Shown in pieces: positions 51,567 through 59,336 of a stretch of 64,000 nt of DNA (position 1 is its first letter; each line of letters begins with the position of its first letter). The stretch lies in assembly GCF_039962255.1 (NCBI RefSeq), contig NZ_JAMPKY010000007.1, positions 293,990 to 357,989 of the forward strand, in the 5' to 3' direction. Source of the DNA: Leptolyngbya subtilissima AS-A7. Its GTDB lineage: Bacteria > Cyanobacteriota > Cyanobacteriia > Phormidesmidales > Phormidesmidaceae. The notes beneath the pieces are model-generated. The model worked only from the letters and a program-made list of their open reading frames with translations. It had not been told where the DNA came from and searched no databases. A program made the translations under genes and the position numbers.

Positions 51567-51944
51567 ATGAAACGCTTTTTTGGCTTGCTGCCTAAGCCTT
51601 CGCCTCTGCGGCCCAAGTCTCGTGTCTATGATCTTAAGGAGCGGCTGGATTGGGGCGAACCGGCGCTCACCATCATTGATGTCCGCGATCGCGCCGACTT
51701 TAACGAGAGCCATATTACCGGCGCAATTTCAATGCCCGCCGACTCGCTGCTAGCCACAGCTGCTAGCTGCTTCGAGGTCAGTCGCGATCTCTATATTTAT
51801 AGCAACACCGATGATGAAGCCGCCGCTGTGGCCGAGCAGCTGCGGGAGGCAGGCTTCTCTAAAGTCGCCATTGTGCGAGGCGGGGTTGCTGCATGGAAGG
51901 CGGCGGGCTTTCCGATCGAGATGGTGACGGTGGAAGTGGCCTAA
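51567..51944 (+). CDS. Rhodanese-like domain protein lacking the catalytic cysteine
   Basis: 125 residues from the ATG at 51567. A single rhodanese fold: IIDVRDRADFNESHITGAIS is the CH2A-like start, then LYIYSNTDDEAA where the active-site loop should be, then VAIVRGGVAAWKAAGFP at the end. The position of the persulfide cysteine is S79, so sulfurtransferase activity is not expected; such inactive domains often bind proteins. No membrane segment. It is followed by cofG with a 38-bp gap in the same direction. Confidence 0.9.
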   Translation: MKRFFGLLPKPSPLRPKSRVYDLKERLDWGEPALTIIDVRDRADFNESHITGAISMPADSLLATAASCFEVSRDLYIYSNTDDEAAAVAEQLREAGFSKVAIVRGGVAAWKAAGFPIEMVTVEVA

Positions 51945-51982
51945 ACTCACATAAACTGGCGAAGTTAAAGCTGTGCATAGAT

Positions 51983-52993
51983 ATGGATCAGGCGGGGGCA
52001 GTTAACTCGATCAGCGATTTGTTGACGCCGAACAGGTCGCATCGAGTGGTTACTTACAGCCGAGCCTACACCTTGGTGCCCACCTATGAGTGCTTCAACC
52101 GCTGCACCTACTGCAACTTTCGAGCTGACCCCGGTCAGTCACCCTGGCTGAGTTTAGAGCATGTGGCTCAACAGCTGCCCATTCTGCGCTATCAGGGGGT
52201 GTGCGAGGTGCTGGTGCTCAGCGGTGAGGTGGCTCCCCATAGCCCTCGCCGCGAAGAATGGTTTCGTCACATCTACCAAATCTGTGCGCTGGCCCTGGAG
52301 GCTGGGCTGCTGCCCCACACCAACGCTGGCCCCCTGAGCCGCGATGAAATGGCGCAGCTGCGGCAGGTCAATGTGTCGATGGGCCTCATGGTCGAGCAGG
52401 TAACGCCGCAGTTGCTCGACACCGTTCACCGCCATGCCCCTAGCAAACGTCCTGAAGTGCGGCTGCAACAGCTGGCTTGGGCTGGAGAGCTAGGGATTCC
52501 CTTTACCACTGGGCTACTGCTGGGGCTGGGGGAGAGTGAGGCTGATTGGGTAGATTCGCTACGAGCGATCGCCACTATTCAAACTCGCTATGGCCACATT
52601 CAAGAGGTCATTTTGCAACCCCACAGCCCTGGGCAGCAGCAGCTTCAGCCGGGGATGGCGCTCGATGAAGCCGCGCTAGTGAGAGCCGTGCATCTGGCAA
52701 GGGAATGCCTGCCCCCGGAAGTCGCCATTCAGATTCCGCCCAATTTGGTCAGTCACAAAGGACTGCTAGATTGTTTGGCCGCAGGGGCGAGGGACCTGGG
52801 CGGCATTAGCCCGGTGGATGAGGTGAACCCCGACTACGACCACCCCACGCCAGAATCGCTAGAGGATGCGATCGCCCCCTCCGGCTGGCAACTTCAGCCC
52901 CGCCTGCCCATCTATCCCCAGTACGATACTTGGCTACCCGATCCGCTGCAGTCTTTAGTAAAAGCTTGGCGCAACTCACTCAACAATCTTTGA
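51983..52993 (+). CDS. cofG: 7,8-didemethyl-8-hydroxy-5-deazariboflavin synthase subunit CofG
   Basis: 336 residues from the ATG at 51983; a longer frame from 51893 overlaps the rhodanese gene and is less likely. Radical SAM motif C37-x3-C41-x2-C44 in ECFNRCTYCNF. With CofH it makes FO, the deazaflavin chromophore used in cyanobacteria as an antenna for photolyase-type enzymes and elsewhere as the core of F420. Typical family blocks are GEVAPHSPRREEW, NPDYDHPTPESLEDA-like ending and IPPNLVS. CofH is not in this window. Confidence 0.93.
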   Translation: MDQAGAVNSISDLLTPNRSHRVVTYSRAYTLVPTYECFNRCTYCNFRADPGQSPWLSLEHVAQQLPILRYQGVCEVLVLSGEVAPHSPRREEWFRHIYQICALALEAGLLPHTNAGPLSRDEMAQLRQVNVSMGLMVEQVTPQLLDTVHRHAPSKRPEVRLQQLAWAGELGIPFTTGLLLGLGESEADWVDSLRAIATIQTRYGHIQEVILQPHSPGQQQLQPGMALDEAALVRAVHLARECLPPEVAIQIPPNLVSHKGLLDCLAAGARDLGGISPVDEVNPDYDHPTPESLEDAIAPSGWQLQPRLPIYPQYDTWLPDPLQSLVKAWRNSLNNL

Positions 52994-53061
52994 ACTCACC
53001 CACCCATCCACCCATCCACCCCAACAGGGTAAAATCCTCACAGGTTAACTGAGGTTCCCCC

Positions 53062-53280
53062 ATGGCTGCTCCCCAAACCTGTCCTGTATGCGGCGTCAAA
53101 ATTATGGTGGGTATGGTGGGGGGCGATCGCGTGCTCTTCTCGGCTGGGCCACCGGGCACCCGCGCTCGGCTCTACGCGCGAGTCTGCCGCTATGTCGAAA
53201 AGGCTGGCTGCATCAACAAGGACGGCGGCGGCCAGACAGCAAACCCCAACGACTACTACAAGCCCAATGCACCGCGATAG
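53062..53280 (+). CDS. Small conserved protein with four cysteines, zinc-ribbon-like
   Basis: 72 residues. Cysteines at 7, 10, 42 and 50 (CPVC, then VCRYVEKAGC) suggest a small zinc site. The middle is basic and glycine-rich (GPPGTRARLYARV). The end NDYYKPNAPR is polar. The ATG is preceded by a GAGG-type site. I recognise similar tiny proteins in other cyanobacteria without known role. It is a stand-alone gene convergent with mazG, 110 bp away. Confidence 0.82.
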   Translation: MAAPQTCPVCGVKIMVGMVGGDRVLFSAGPPGTRARLYARVCRYVEKAGCINKDGGGQTANPNDYYKPNAPR

Positions 53281-53390
53281 CCAAATCTTGGATTAGGGAG
53301 TTCATTAAATCTAGGATTTGTAGGTTGGGCCTACTACCTAGCCAGGGACAGTCGAGATGGCTATCCCGCGTGATTGAATCATCAATTTCC

Positions 53391-54251
53391 CTAGTCCTGA
53401 GGCTTTGCCAACTGCGCCTTGGCCCGCTGCCACAGCGCTTCTAGCTCGTCAATAGAATGCTCACCTAATGGCTTGTCTGCCACCGCCTCCACCAGCTCAA
53501 AGCGTTTGATAAATCGGCGGTTGGTGCTCTGCAACGCTTCGGAAGGGTCGAGGTCGTACCAGCGGGCCAGATTAACCAGGGTAAACAGCAGATCGCCCAG
53601 CTCCGCCTGCTGATTTTCCTTAGGCTCATGGGCCAGGGCCTGGCGAAATTCGTCCAGCTCTTCGTGGAATTTATCCCAAACGTCGTCAACTGTTTCCCAC
53701 TCGAACCCGGCCTTAGCTGCTTTGACGGAGATTTTGCTGGCGGCCATCAGCGGCGGCAGAGTGCGACTATATTTGGTCAGCTTGGGTGACAGCTTGTGGG
53801 GGTCGTGGGGAATGCCTTTTTCTTCGGCTTTGATGCGGTCCCAGTTTTGGCTGACTTCTTCCGGGGTTTCGCCCGTCGCATCGCCAAAGATGTGGGGATG
53901 GCGGCGCACCAGCTTGTCGGCGATGCCGGTGGCGACGGTGCCCAGGTCAAAGTCGCCGTTGTCGCTGGCCACTTGGGCCTGAAGCACCACCTGGAGCAGT
54001 AGGTCGCCAAGTTCTTCGGCGATCGCATCCTTGTCCCCCACCTGAATGGCATCAACCACCTCGTAGGCTTCTTCAATCACGTAGGGGATCAGGCTGGTGG
54101 GGGTTTGGGCTAAGTCCCACGGGCAGCCGGTTTCGGGATGGCGGAGCTGGGCGATGACATCAATTAGCCGCTCTAGGGCGACGAGAATGGCGGTGCGAGG
54201 GGTAGCAGAGATGCCCTGGGGATTGCCGGACGAGGAGGGCGCAGAAACCAT
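53391..54251 (-). CDS. mazG: Nucleoside triphosphate pyrophosphohydrolase MazG
   Basis: 286 residues from the ATG at 54251; an upstream frame to 54293 adds 14 unlike residues. Two all-alpha MazG domains. The metal motif E-E-x12-28-E-x2-D is seen in IEEAYEVVDAIQ with ELGDLLLQVVLQ, and again in the second half as HEELDEFRQALA and AELGDLLFTLVNLARW. It hydrolyses abnormal or excess NTPs to NMP and pyrophosphate, a housecleaning and stress function. Its upstream side (54252 on) opens onto the repeat field. Confidence 0.95.
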   Translation of the reverse strand: MVSAPSSSGNPQGISATPRTAILVALERLIDVIAQLRHPETGCPWDLAQTPTSLIPYVIEEAYEVVDAIQVGDKDAIAEELGDLLLQVVLQAQVASDNGDFDLGTVATGIADKLVRRHPHIFGDATGETPEEVSQNWDRIKAEEKGIPHDPHKLSPKLTKYSRTLPPLMAASKISVKAAKAGFEWETVDDVWDKFHEELDEFRQALAHEPKENQQAELGDLLFTLVNLARWYDLDPSEALQSTNRRFIKRFELVEAVADKPLGEHSIDELEALWQRAKAQLAKPQD

Positions 54252-54360
54252 AGCAAAACCGCGTTGACGACAACCCTCATAGCATGGCAGCAAATTGCAG
54301 CGGCGGGTATATCAACTACTACTGTGCACTTGCTCTCTTGTGTACGCTTACGTCGTGGAT

Positions 54361-54759
54361 GAAAGTTGCAGTGGGTTGAAGCGAGTTTTAGCGCAACAGT
54401 CGTAATGCAGCGCATGACGGCATGGCTTGTATCAATAACAGTGGCACTGTGCATTAAACCGGTAAGGGTGTAACGGGTGATTATTCGAAGTTGCCCTATG
54501 GCAGAAGCATTGTGTATTGAATAGATAAGGGTGCAGCGGACGACTATTCGAAGTTACTCTATGACAGAAGCATTGTGTATTGACAACTTAAAAGATTGCG
54601 CGATCGCGGCAGCATTGTCGCGCCCCAACTTGAGATGTTGCCGCCTCACAATCAAATGTTGAGCGGTCGCATTAATACATTGCGGCCTCACACTAAAGCA
54701 TGCAGCCGCACCACTAATGCGTTGCGGTACAGCATCAAAGGTGTCAGCAATAACAGAGG
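54361..54759. repeat. Degenerate 21-bp-period tandem repeat field
   Basis: Successive 21-bp windows starting at 54361, 54382, 54403 and so on to 54739 keep register, with a TTG or TG at positions 4-7 in almost every unit and often TAA or CAA at positions 19-21. Clear examples start at 54508, 54571, 54613, 54634, 54655, 54676, 54697 and 54718. The units are diverged but keep phase over at least 19 units. Twenty-one bp is two turns of B-DNA. No reading frame runs through the whole field. Weaker traces continue left to about 54319. Confidence 0.7.
54445..54584. repeat. 63-bp higher-order tandem repeat inside the 21-bp field
   Basis: Two 63-bp copies at 54445-54507 and 54508-54570 agree at roughly three quarters of positions and share blocks such as TATTCGAAGTT and CAGAAGCATTGTGTATTGA; a partial third copy begins at 54571. 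Sixty-three is three times the 21-bp base period, so a three-unit block was duplicated. Confidence 0.85.
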
Positions 54760-54926
54760 CGCGGGCGGTAACTCAGGTAACAGTGAGAGACGCTGCACAA
54801 CCACAATATGAGCGGCAACTGTCTCAGCAGGTAGCGATTTTGACTTGATTTAGAGGTTTGAATAGAGTACTTTACTGAGCTAAGGCTGTGTGCGTGCAGC
54901 TTTGCTTCCCAAAAATTTGGTCAAGC

Positions 54927-54960
54927 GCCGCTGGAAGGTGTTGGAGCACCAACCAGCGGC
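54927..54960 (+). promoter_or_regulatory. Compact hairpin H1 in the leader of the 55092 gene
   Basis: GCCGCTGG (54927-54934) pairs with CCAGCGGC (54953-54960); inside, GGTG (54937-54940) pairs with CACC (54947-54950), with symmetrical AA/AA internal loops and a 6-nt apical loop. The symmetrical design suggests a structured RNA, though it could also be DNA-level. Confidence 0.6.
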
Positions 54961-55009
54961 TAACCTCGTCGACAGGTACTGCTGTCTCGGAGGCTAAGGT
55001 GATTTTACC

Positions 55010-55051
55010 TGGCCGTCTCGAACTGCACATGTCTGGGGCGGCCAAGTTTTT
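55010..55051 (+). terminator. Hairpin H2 followed by a T-run
   Basis: TGGCCG (55010-55015) pairs with CGGCCA (55039-55044), and TTTTT follows at 55047-55051. The loop is 23 nt. It could be a weak terminator or attenuator upstream of the 55092 gene. Confidence 0.45.
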
Positions 55052-55085
55052 GGGATTCCTTACCCATCGTTAGAAAAGGAATCCC
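55052..55085 (+). promoter_or_regulatory. Hairpin H3 sequestering the ribosome-binding site of the 55092 gene
   Basis: GGGATTCCTT (55052-55061) pairs perfectly over 10 bp with AAGGAATCCC (55076-55085), loop 14 nt. AAGGA at 55076-55080 is the only plausible ribosome-binding site for the ATG at 55092, so closing the hairpin would hide it. Confidence 0.65.
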
Positions 55086-55091
55086 TGAATT

Positions 55092-55376
55092 ATGTTGTGT
55101 TTGCCATATTTGGTGTCGTCGGCCCGTCGGGGCGAGGCGACCAGTCCGCTGTTGCTAGCGAATCCTGAAGCGCAGCCGGAGCGCGAGCGATTGCGCCATC
55201 TGGTAATTGGTTCACCTGAGGGGGTGCGAGCCACCATCAACCAGCTGCATGTGCTGCACTATGCCGACCAGATAACTTGGAGCCAGCAGATTGCAATACC
55301 GCGATCGGGGATTTTGATTACCCCAGAGCAAGGGGAGGTGTTTAGTCTGCTGAGGCGCGATCGGCCGTCAGCTTAG
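55092..55376 (+). CDS. Small conserved cyanobacterial protein
   Basis: 94 residues; function unknown. A helical C-terminal half with RATINQLHVLHYADQITWS, then a proline-marked strand IPRSGILITPEQGEVFSLL, is a pattern I recognise from a family of small cyanobacterial proteins. The N-terminal 30 residues are basic and variable. The ATG is preceded by a hairpin-masked AAGGA site. It lies between the repeat field and the dynamin-like gene, and its base composition is like the housekeeping genes rather than the AT-rich cassette that follows, so it marks the left edge of that cassette. Confidence 0.75.
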   Translation: MLCLPYLVSSARRGEATSPLLLANPEAQPERERLRHLVIGSPEGVRATINQLHVLHYADQITWSQQIAIPRSGILITPEQGEVFSLLRRDRPSA

Positions 55377-55388
55377 AACTCTAAGACC

Positions 55389-55455
55389 GTCGGGTGGGCG
55401 TGGGGTTAGTTTTGGCACGGTCGTGTCAAGCCTCAACTAGATGTGTCCACCCGAC
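55389..55455. repeat. 9-bp inverted repeat at the left edge of the AT-rich cassette
   Basis: GTCGGGTGG (55389-55397) pairs with CCACCCGAC (55447-55455) across 49 bp, 13 bp after the stop of the 55092 gene. The stem could belong to a terminator-like structure, but no T-run follows. Confidence 0.5.
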
Positions 55456-55558
55456 AGTTCATCGCTGCTGCACATTAGCGATATATAGACGACAAATATA
55501 AGAGTTCGACAACCTGATGCGGGAATGCTTACATGAGCCCAAGGAAAAATAACACTAA

Positions 55559-57988
55559 GTGCAGCGGTGGCAAGCTATGGAAAACAATTCCTTTCAGTAT
55601 CATGAATTGCAACAAGATGTTGGCAATCTGATCAGTTTGTTTTCCAAAGAGCCTAGCCTTCGAAACCAACATAACCTTACAGTTATTCAGGAGTCTTTAA
55701 GAAAGGTTATTTCACCCACCTTCGAGATTGTTTTTTCAGGTGCTTTTAGCGCTGGAAAATCAATGTTGATTAATGCGCTTATAGGTAGAAAGTTACTCTA
55801 CAGTTCAGAAGGGCATGCCACAGGAACCGAGTGTAGAATTGCCTATGCTGAGCCAGGCCAAGAAAAAGTGGTTTTGACCTTTTTAAGTGAAGCAGAAATT
55901 GTAGATCAGGTAAACGTCGGCAGCAACCGTTTAGGAATCAAAATTACGAGTCCAAACTTTGATAATGCAGCTCGTGAGTTTGTGAGACAGAATTGCCAAA
56001 AAATTATTGATGAAGAGAAGGGAGAGCATCGTTCAGAGAGAGCAAAGCAAGCAAATGCATTGTCTCTATTGATTCAGGGTTACGAGAAAAATCGTGAATT
56101 CATTAATTCTCGTGATAATGCAATATATTCCATGGAGAAGTTTAATTTCTCTACGTTGCAGGAAGCAGCTAATTATGCTCGTCGAGGTTCAAATAGCGCT
56201 GTTTTAAAGCGGATAGAATATTTTTGTTGTGATCCATTGCTCAAAGATGGAAATATTTTAATTGACACCCCTGGCATTGATGCCCCTGTGCGTCAGGATG
56301 CAGAACTCACTTACAAAAAAATCAAACATCCTGACACATCTGCTATCGTCTGTGTCTTGAAAACCGCTGAAACCGGCGAGCTTACTGCTGAAGAAACGGA
56401 ACTTCTGGAGACGATACAGAATAATCCTGGGATTCGAGACAGAGTATTTTATATATTTAACCGGGTTGATAAGACATGGTACAACCCACAGCTCCGCAAG
56501 CGCTTAGAAAGCTGCATAAAGACACAGTTTAAGGATAGTTCAAGGGTTTTCCAAACAAGTGGTCTTTTAGGGTTTTATAGTCGATTAATTCAAGAAACCA
56601 GCGCAGGTGACAGGTTTGGTCTGGACAGTATATTTCTTGAAGAGAGCCAAGGAGTAAATGATATTGAAGAGACACCCCTTTTCGTAACTGAGTTCAACAA
56701 CTACTGCGGCAATTCCGGAAAGTTATTTGATAGCCCTTTCAAATTGGAAATTAGGGGCTATGAATCACCCAACCAAAACTACGTTAGAGTACTCAGTGAG
56801 CATGGTCAGCCACTCATCCAAAAGATGATTAAGGATAGTGGACTAGATATTTTTCGCGATTCAATCATAAACTATTTGATCCATGAGAAACGGCCTCAAC
56901 TGATAAGCACACTTATCAATGACTTATATCCTATCTGTACATCGCTAAGAGATTTTTATCTTCATCAACACAAGATATTAGTTCAACAGCCTCAAACAGC
57001 AGAAGAAATAAAGTCTCAGAAAATCAAACAGCTCGCAGCAGATCTCAAAAACGTTGGTGACCGATTTAAATCTGCCATAGAAGATGAAGTCAATGAGATA
57101 GCAGCAAGCAACTATAACGAGGAGTTTGAGCGCGATTTCCTTAAGCTAAAAGCTCAAATGGTGACTCGACTAGATGAGCTAATCCATACTTTTAGTGTTG
57201 AAACTGTTTATCAGAAAGCTCAAGCAAGCCATCGAAGAAACTCAGTTGTTCCTTTATTAGGAATATTGGCTGAAGCATTCTACTATTTAGCGAATGGCTT
57301 AGAGGAAGTACTTGTCAATAGCTCGCAAGAGCTTGTGCAAAGATACTTTCAAAGGTTTATTAACCAGGTCAAAGATGCAGATTACTATCGAGACATCTAT
57401 CACTTGCTTGGAAATGATGCGGGTATCGAAGAAAGGCTAAACCAAGCTCAGAAATTAATTTGTGAGGCAATTACTAACGAGGCGCATACTGAGTGCGATC
57501 GCTATGTTCGAGAACGCCCTGAATTTTACAAAGAAGGTTCTCCTTCAATTTGGCAGCTTTGTCAAACCCTTCAACAAGCGTGTCAAGGTTATGACTATAA
57601 CACAATGATTGATGCTGAACCAGCTATTCGACAACTGCTCAAGCTTGATTTTGAGCAAAAGGTGAGAGAAACCGTACTCAGAACATATCGTCAAACTATT
57701 AATCAAACATTGAATATTCATCTGCTAAAAATAGCAGACGAACAAAGAACCGCCATTTTGCAGCAATATGATCACGCACGCGAGTATCTTGCACAAACTC
57801 TAGAGAAAGAAGCTGTCAAGAAAGCAGAGGCTAACCAAATGAGGAAACGTGAGCTTGAGAAAGATATTGACGTTTTTAATTCCGTTATCAATAGAGTTAA
57901 TGCATTTCTTGAGAGCATACAGTTAGATCGAGACAAGCTGCCCAATATCAACCAACGCGATTTAGAGGCTATTCTATTAGAATCATAA
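55559..57988 (+). CDS. Dynamin-like GTPase
   Basis: 809 residues from a GTG at 55559 (AAGGA 13 nt upstream) or 803 from the ATG at 55577, which lacks a good ribosome-binding site. GTPase motifs in GTG numbering: G1 GAFSAGKS at 61-68, a G2 threonine in HATGTECR (84-93), G3 DTPG at 236-239, G4 NRVD at 301-304. A long helical stalk follows, with a hydrophobic stretch at about 563-585 (VVPLLGILAEAFYYL) in the place where bacterial dynamins have their membrane paddle. Bacterial dynamins remodel or repair membranes and some act in phage defence. Codon use is much AT-richer than argG or mazG. First gene of the cassette with the KGK and HNH genes. Confidence 0.92.
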   Translation: MQRWQAMENNSFQYHELQQDVGNLISLFSKEPSLRNQHNLTVIQESLRKVISPTFEIVFSGAFSAGKSMLINALIGRKLLYSSEGHATGTECRIAYAEPGQEKVVLTFLSEAEIVDQVNVGSNRLGIKITSPNFDNAAREFVRQNCQKIIDEEKGEHRSERAKQANALSLLIQGYEKNREFINSRDNAIYSMEKFNFSTLQEAANYARRGSNSAVLKRIEYFCCDPLLKDGNILIDTPGIDAPVRQDAELTYKKIKHPDTSAIVCVLKTAETGELTAEETELLETIQNNPGIRDRVFYIFNRVDKTWYNPQLRKRLESCIKTQFKDSSRVFQTSGLLGFYSRLIQETSAGDRFGLDSIFLEESQGVNDIEETPLFVTEFNNYCGNSGKLFDSPFKLEIRGYESPNQNYVRVLSEHGQPLIQKMIKDSGLDIFRDSIINYLIHEKRPQLISTLINDLYPICTSLRDFYLHQHKILVQQPQTAEEIKSQKIKQLAADLKNVGDRFKSAIEDEVNEIAASNYNEEFERDFLKLKAQMVTRLDELIHTFSVETVYQKAQASHRRNSVVPLLGILAEAFYYLANGLEEVLVNSSQELVQRYFQRFINQVKDADYYRDIYHLLGNDAGIEERLNQAQKLICEAITNEAHTECDRYVRERPEFYKEGSPSIWQLCQTLQQACQGYDYNTMIDAEPAIRQLLKLDFEQKVRETVLRTYRQTINQTLNIHLLKIADEQRTAILQQYDHAREYLAQTLEKEAVKKAEANQMRKRELEKDIDVFNSVINRVNAFLESIQLDRDKLPNINQRDLEAILLES

Positions 57989-58090
57989 TAAATCTATTTA
58001 CTAAAAACCCCAGCCGTAAAAACAGAAGCTTTTTCTCTAAGCAAAATGAATGTTTTCTAGCCGAATGTTGATAAATGTAGAGAGGCAAGC

Positions 58091-58471
58091 ATGAATATCG
58101 ATCACTCTGGCATTGGGAAAGACGATGTTTTCGAGATTTTTCTCAAAAAGAAAGAACTTGAATCTACAGGCAAGATTTACAGGCTTGAGCAAGTTTTGCA
58201 AGCCTTATAAATTTTAAGTTCAAGTCTTTCAAACAACCTTCACAGTTCTTTTATTCAAAGTCATGGAATAGATCTGAAAGCCAATAATATTCTCAATGAC
58301 GGAATAGTTTGCAAAGTACCAGGTCCAGAGTCTTCTGGATGGAAGGCTGGAAAATTGGAGATTCGAATTCAGCTAAATTTTATTCCAGATACTCCTCAAG
58401 AGCTTGAAGGTGTTAGCCAACAGGAGAATGGTAGTGAATCTGATTTAGACGAACTAAGAAGGGTTGTATAG
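58091..58471 (+). pseudogene. KGK-domain gene interrupted by an in-frame TAA
   Basis: The ATG at 58091 opens a 39-codon frame ending in TAA at 58208-58210. The same frame continues for 86 more codons to TAG at 58471, and that part has the KGK signature (SSGWKAGKLEIRIQLNF) and the acidic end with SDLDELRRVV, parallel to the next gene. So a protein of about 126 residues has been broken by one stop. A sequencing error or suppression cannot be excluded. Either the N-terminal 39-residue piece or a re-initiated C-terminal piece could still be made. It starts 102 bp after the dynamin-like gene. Confidence 0.8.
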
Positions 58472-58493
58472 AAGTAGTAAGCAGGGCTCAATT

Positions 58494-58823
58494 ATGGAAA
58501 ATGGAAAGATTATGTTGGCTAATGAAGAAGTAGTCTTACTAGATACTACCGAAAGTGCTTTGAGAAGTATCTACGGCTTACCAAGAACCTTTAGGATTGA
58601 TGACCTTAAAACGAAATTTGATCGAAACTCGAGAACCTCGATTTTTGATTGGGTAGAGGTAGAGGTCATGCGTGTAGGCAAAGGTAAGTGGCAAAAAGGA
58701 AAGATGAGAATTGAGTGTGTTTTCGTGCTTAACGAAGATGAAGAAAATATACAAAATCCTGAAGATAACCCTTTAGACGAACTGAGAACAAGGATCAGTG
58801 AGTTTGACGAACAAAATAAATGA
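58494..58823 (+). CDS. KGK-domain protein
   Basis: 109 residues from the ATG at 58494; a frame from 58464 overlaps the broken gene and adds 10 residues. The KGK domain, a small cyanobacterial family of unknown function, is recognised by KWQKGKMRIECVFV and by the acidic end NPLDELRTRISEF. The N-terminal half (EEVVLLDTTESALRSIYGLP and FRIDDLKTKFD) resembles other KGK proteins. Its last codons overlap the start of the HNH gene by 4 bp, so the two are probably translated together. Confidence 0.88.
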   Translation: MENGKIMLANEEVVLLDTTESALRSIYGLPRTFRIDDLKTKFDRNSRTSIFDWVEVEVMRVGKGKWQKGKMRIECVFVLNEDEENIQNPEDNPLDELRTRISEFDEQNK

Positions 58824-59065
58824 CTCGTACAAAGCGAATTTCTATACCAAGATCAGTTAGAGAATATGTTCTAAATAGGGATAACCATCAATGTAAGTCT
58901 TGTGGCAAAAAGAGTTCAGAAGTCAAGTTGCAGATCGATCACATTCTCCCTCTTGCGAAAGGAGGCGTTAACGACATTAGCAACTTACAAACCCTTTGCA
59001 AAGGCTGTAATCAAAAGAAAAGTGCCAAGATCGATAATCGTTTTCGGCGAGACTACACCTTATAA
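58820..59065 (+). CDS. HNH endonuclease
   Basis: 81 residues, a minimal HNH nuclease. CxxC at 25-28 and at 60-63 bind structural zinc; the catalytic pair is D40-H41 (LQIDHILPLAKGG) and N55 lies in NDISNLQTLC. The N-terminus is basic (RTKRISIPRSVREYVLNRD). No specificity domain is fused, so targeting must come from a partner, possibly the KGK protein whose gene overlaps it by 4 bp. Stand-alone HNH genes also occur as homing or phage genes. AT-rich like its neighbours. Confidence 0.93.
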   Translation: MTRTKRISIPRSVREYVLNRDNHQCKSCGKKSSEVKLQIDHILPLAKGGVNDISNLQTLCKGCNQKKSAKIDNRFRRDYTL

Positions 59066-59336
59066 CTATCCCCAGAGCAAGTCTATTGCTGGGATTGACA
59101 TACCAGGTATGGAGCTTCAGTGCTGTGCGATGTTGCCGTGACATATACACAGACCAGTTCCCTATGTCATCAGATCTTACTAAACCGCCGTAGTGCAGGG
59201 CGGGCAACTCCATATAAGATAGCCATGGCCAGAGCGTTATCGTTCTATTCAGAACCGCAGGCTTTGGTGCATCGAGTAAATCGTCCGCTCAGGACGACTG
59301 TTAAACGAATCGTCTAACGAAAGTAGGGAATTGCCC
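59066..59336. promoter_or_regulatory. argG leader with mutually exclusive hairpins
   Basis: 271-bp gap between the HNH gene and argG. TCGTCC (59281-59286) can pair with GGACGA (59292-59297), while the GACGA part of the latter can instead pair with TCGTC at 59310-59314. Two alternative stems this close to the argG start could form a switch, but both are short. Nothing else is recognised here. Confidence 0.4.

Noticed and set aside
54319..54759. CRISPR array
   Set aside because: Units are only 21 bp, diverged, contiguous and without unique spacers, and there are no cas genes.
54596..54811. 71-codon plus-strand frame through the 21-bp repeat field
   Set aside because: Only part of the field is open in this frame, and upstream units carry stops; the apparent heptads follow from the repeat period.
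54888..55073. 61-codon open frame in the leader before the 55092 gene
   Set aside because: It overlaps the H1 and H2 hairpins, has no ribosome-binding site and low-complexity content, so a non-coding leader fits better.
59066..59336. tRNA gene or attachment site at the right edge of the cassette
   Set aside because: No cloverleaf or T-loop motif is seen and no direct repeat matching the left edge was found by eye.
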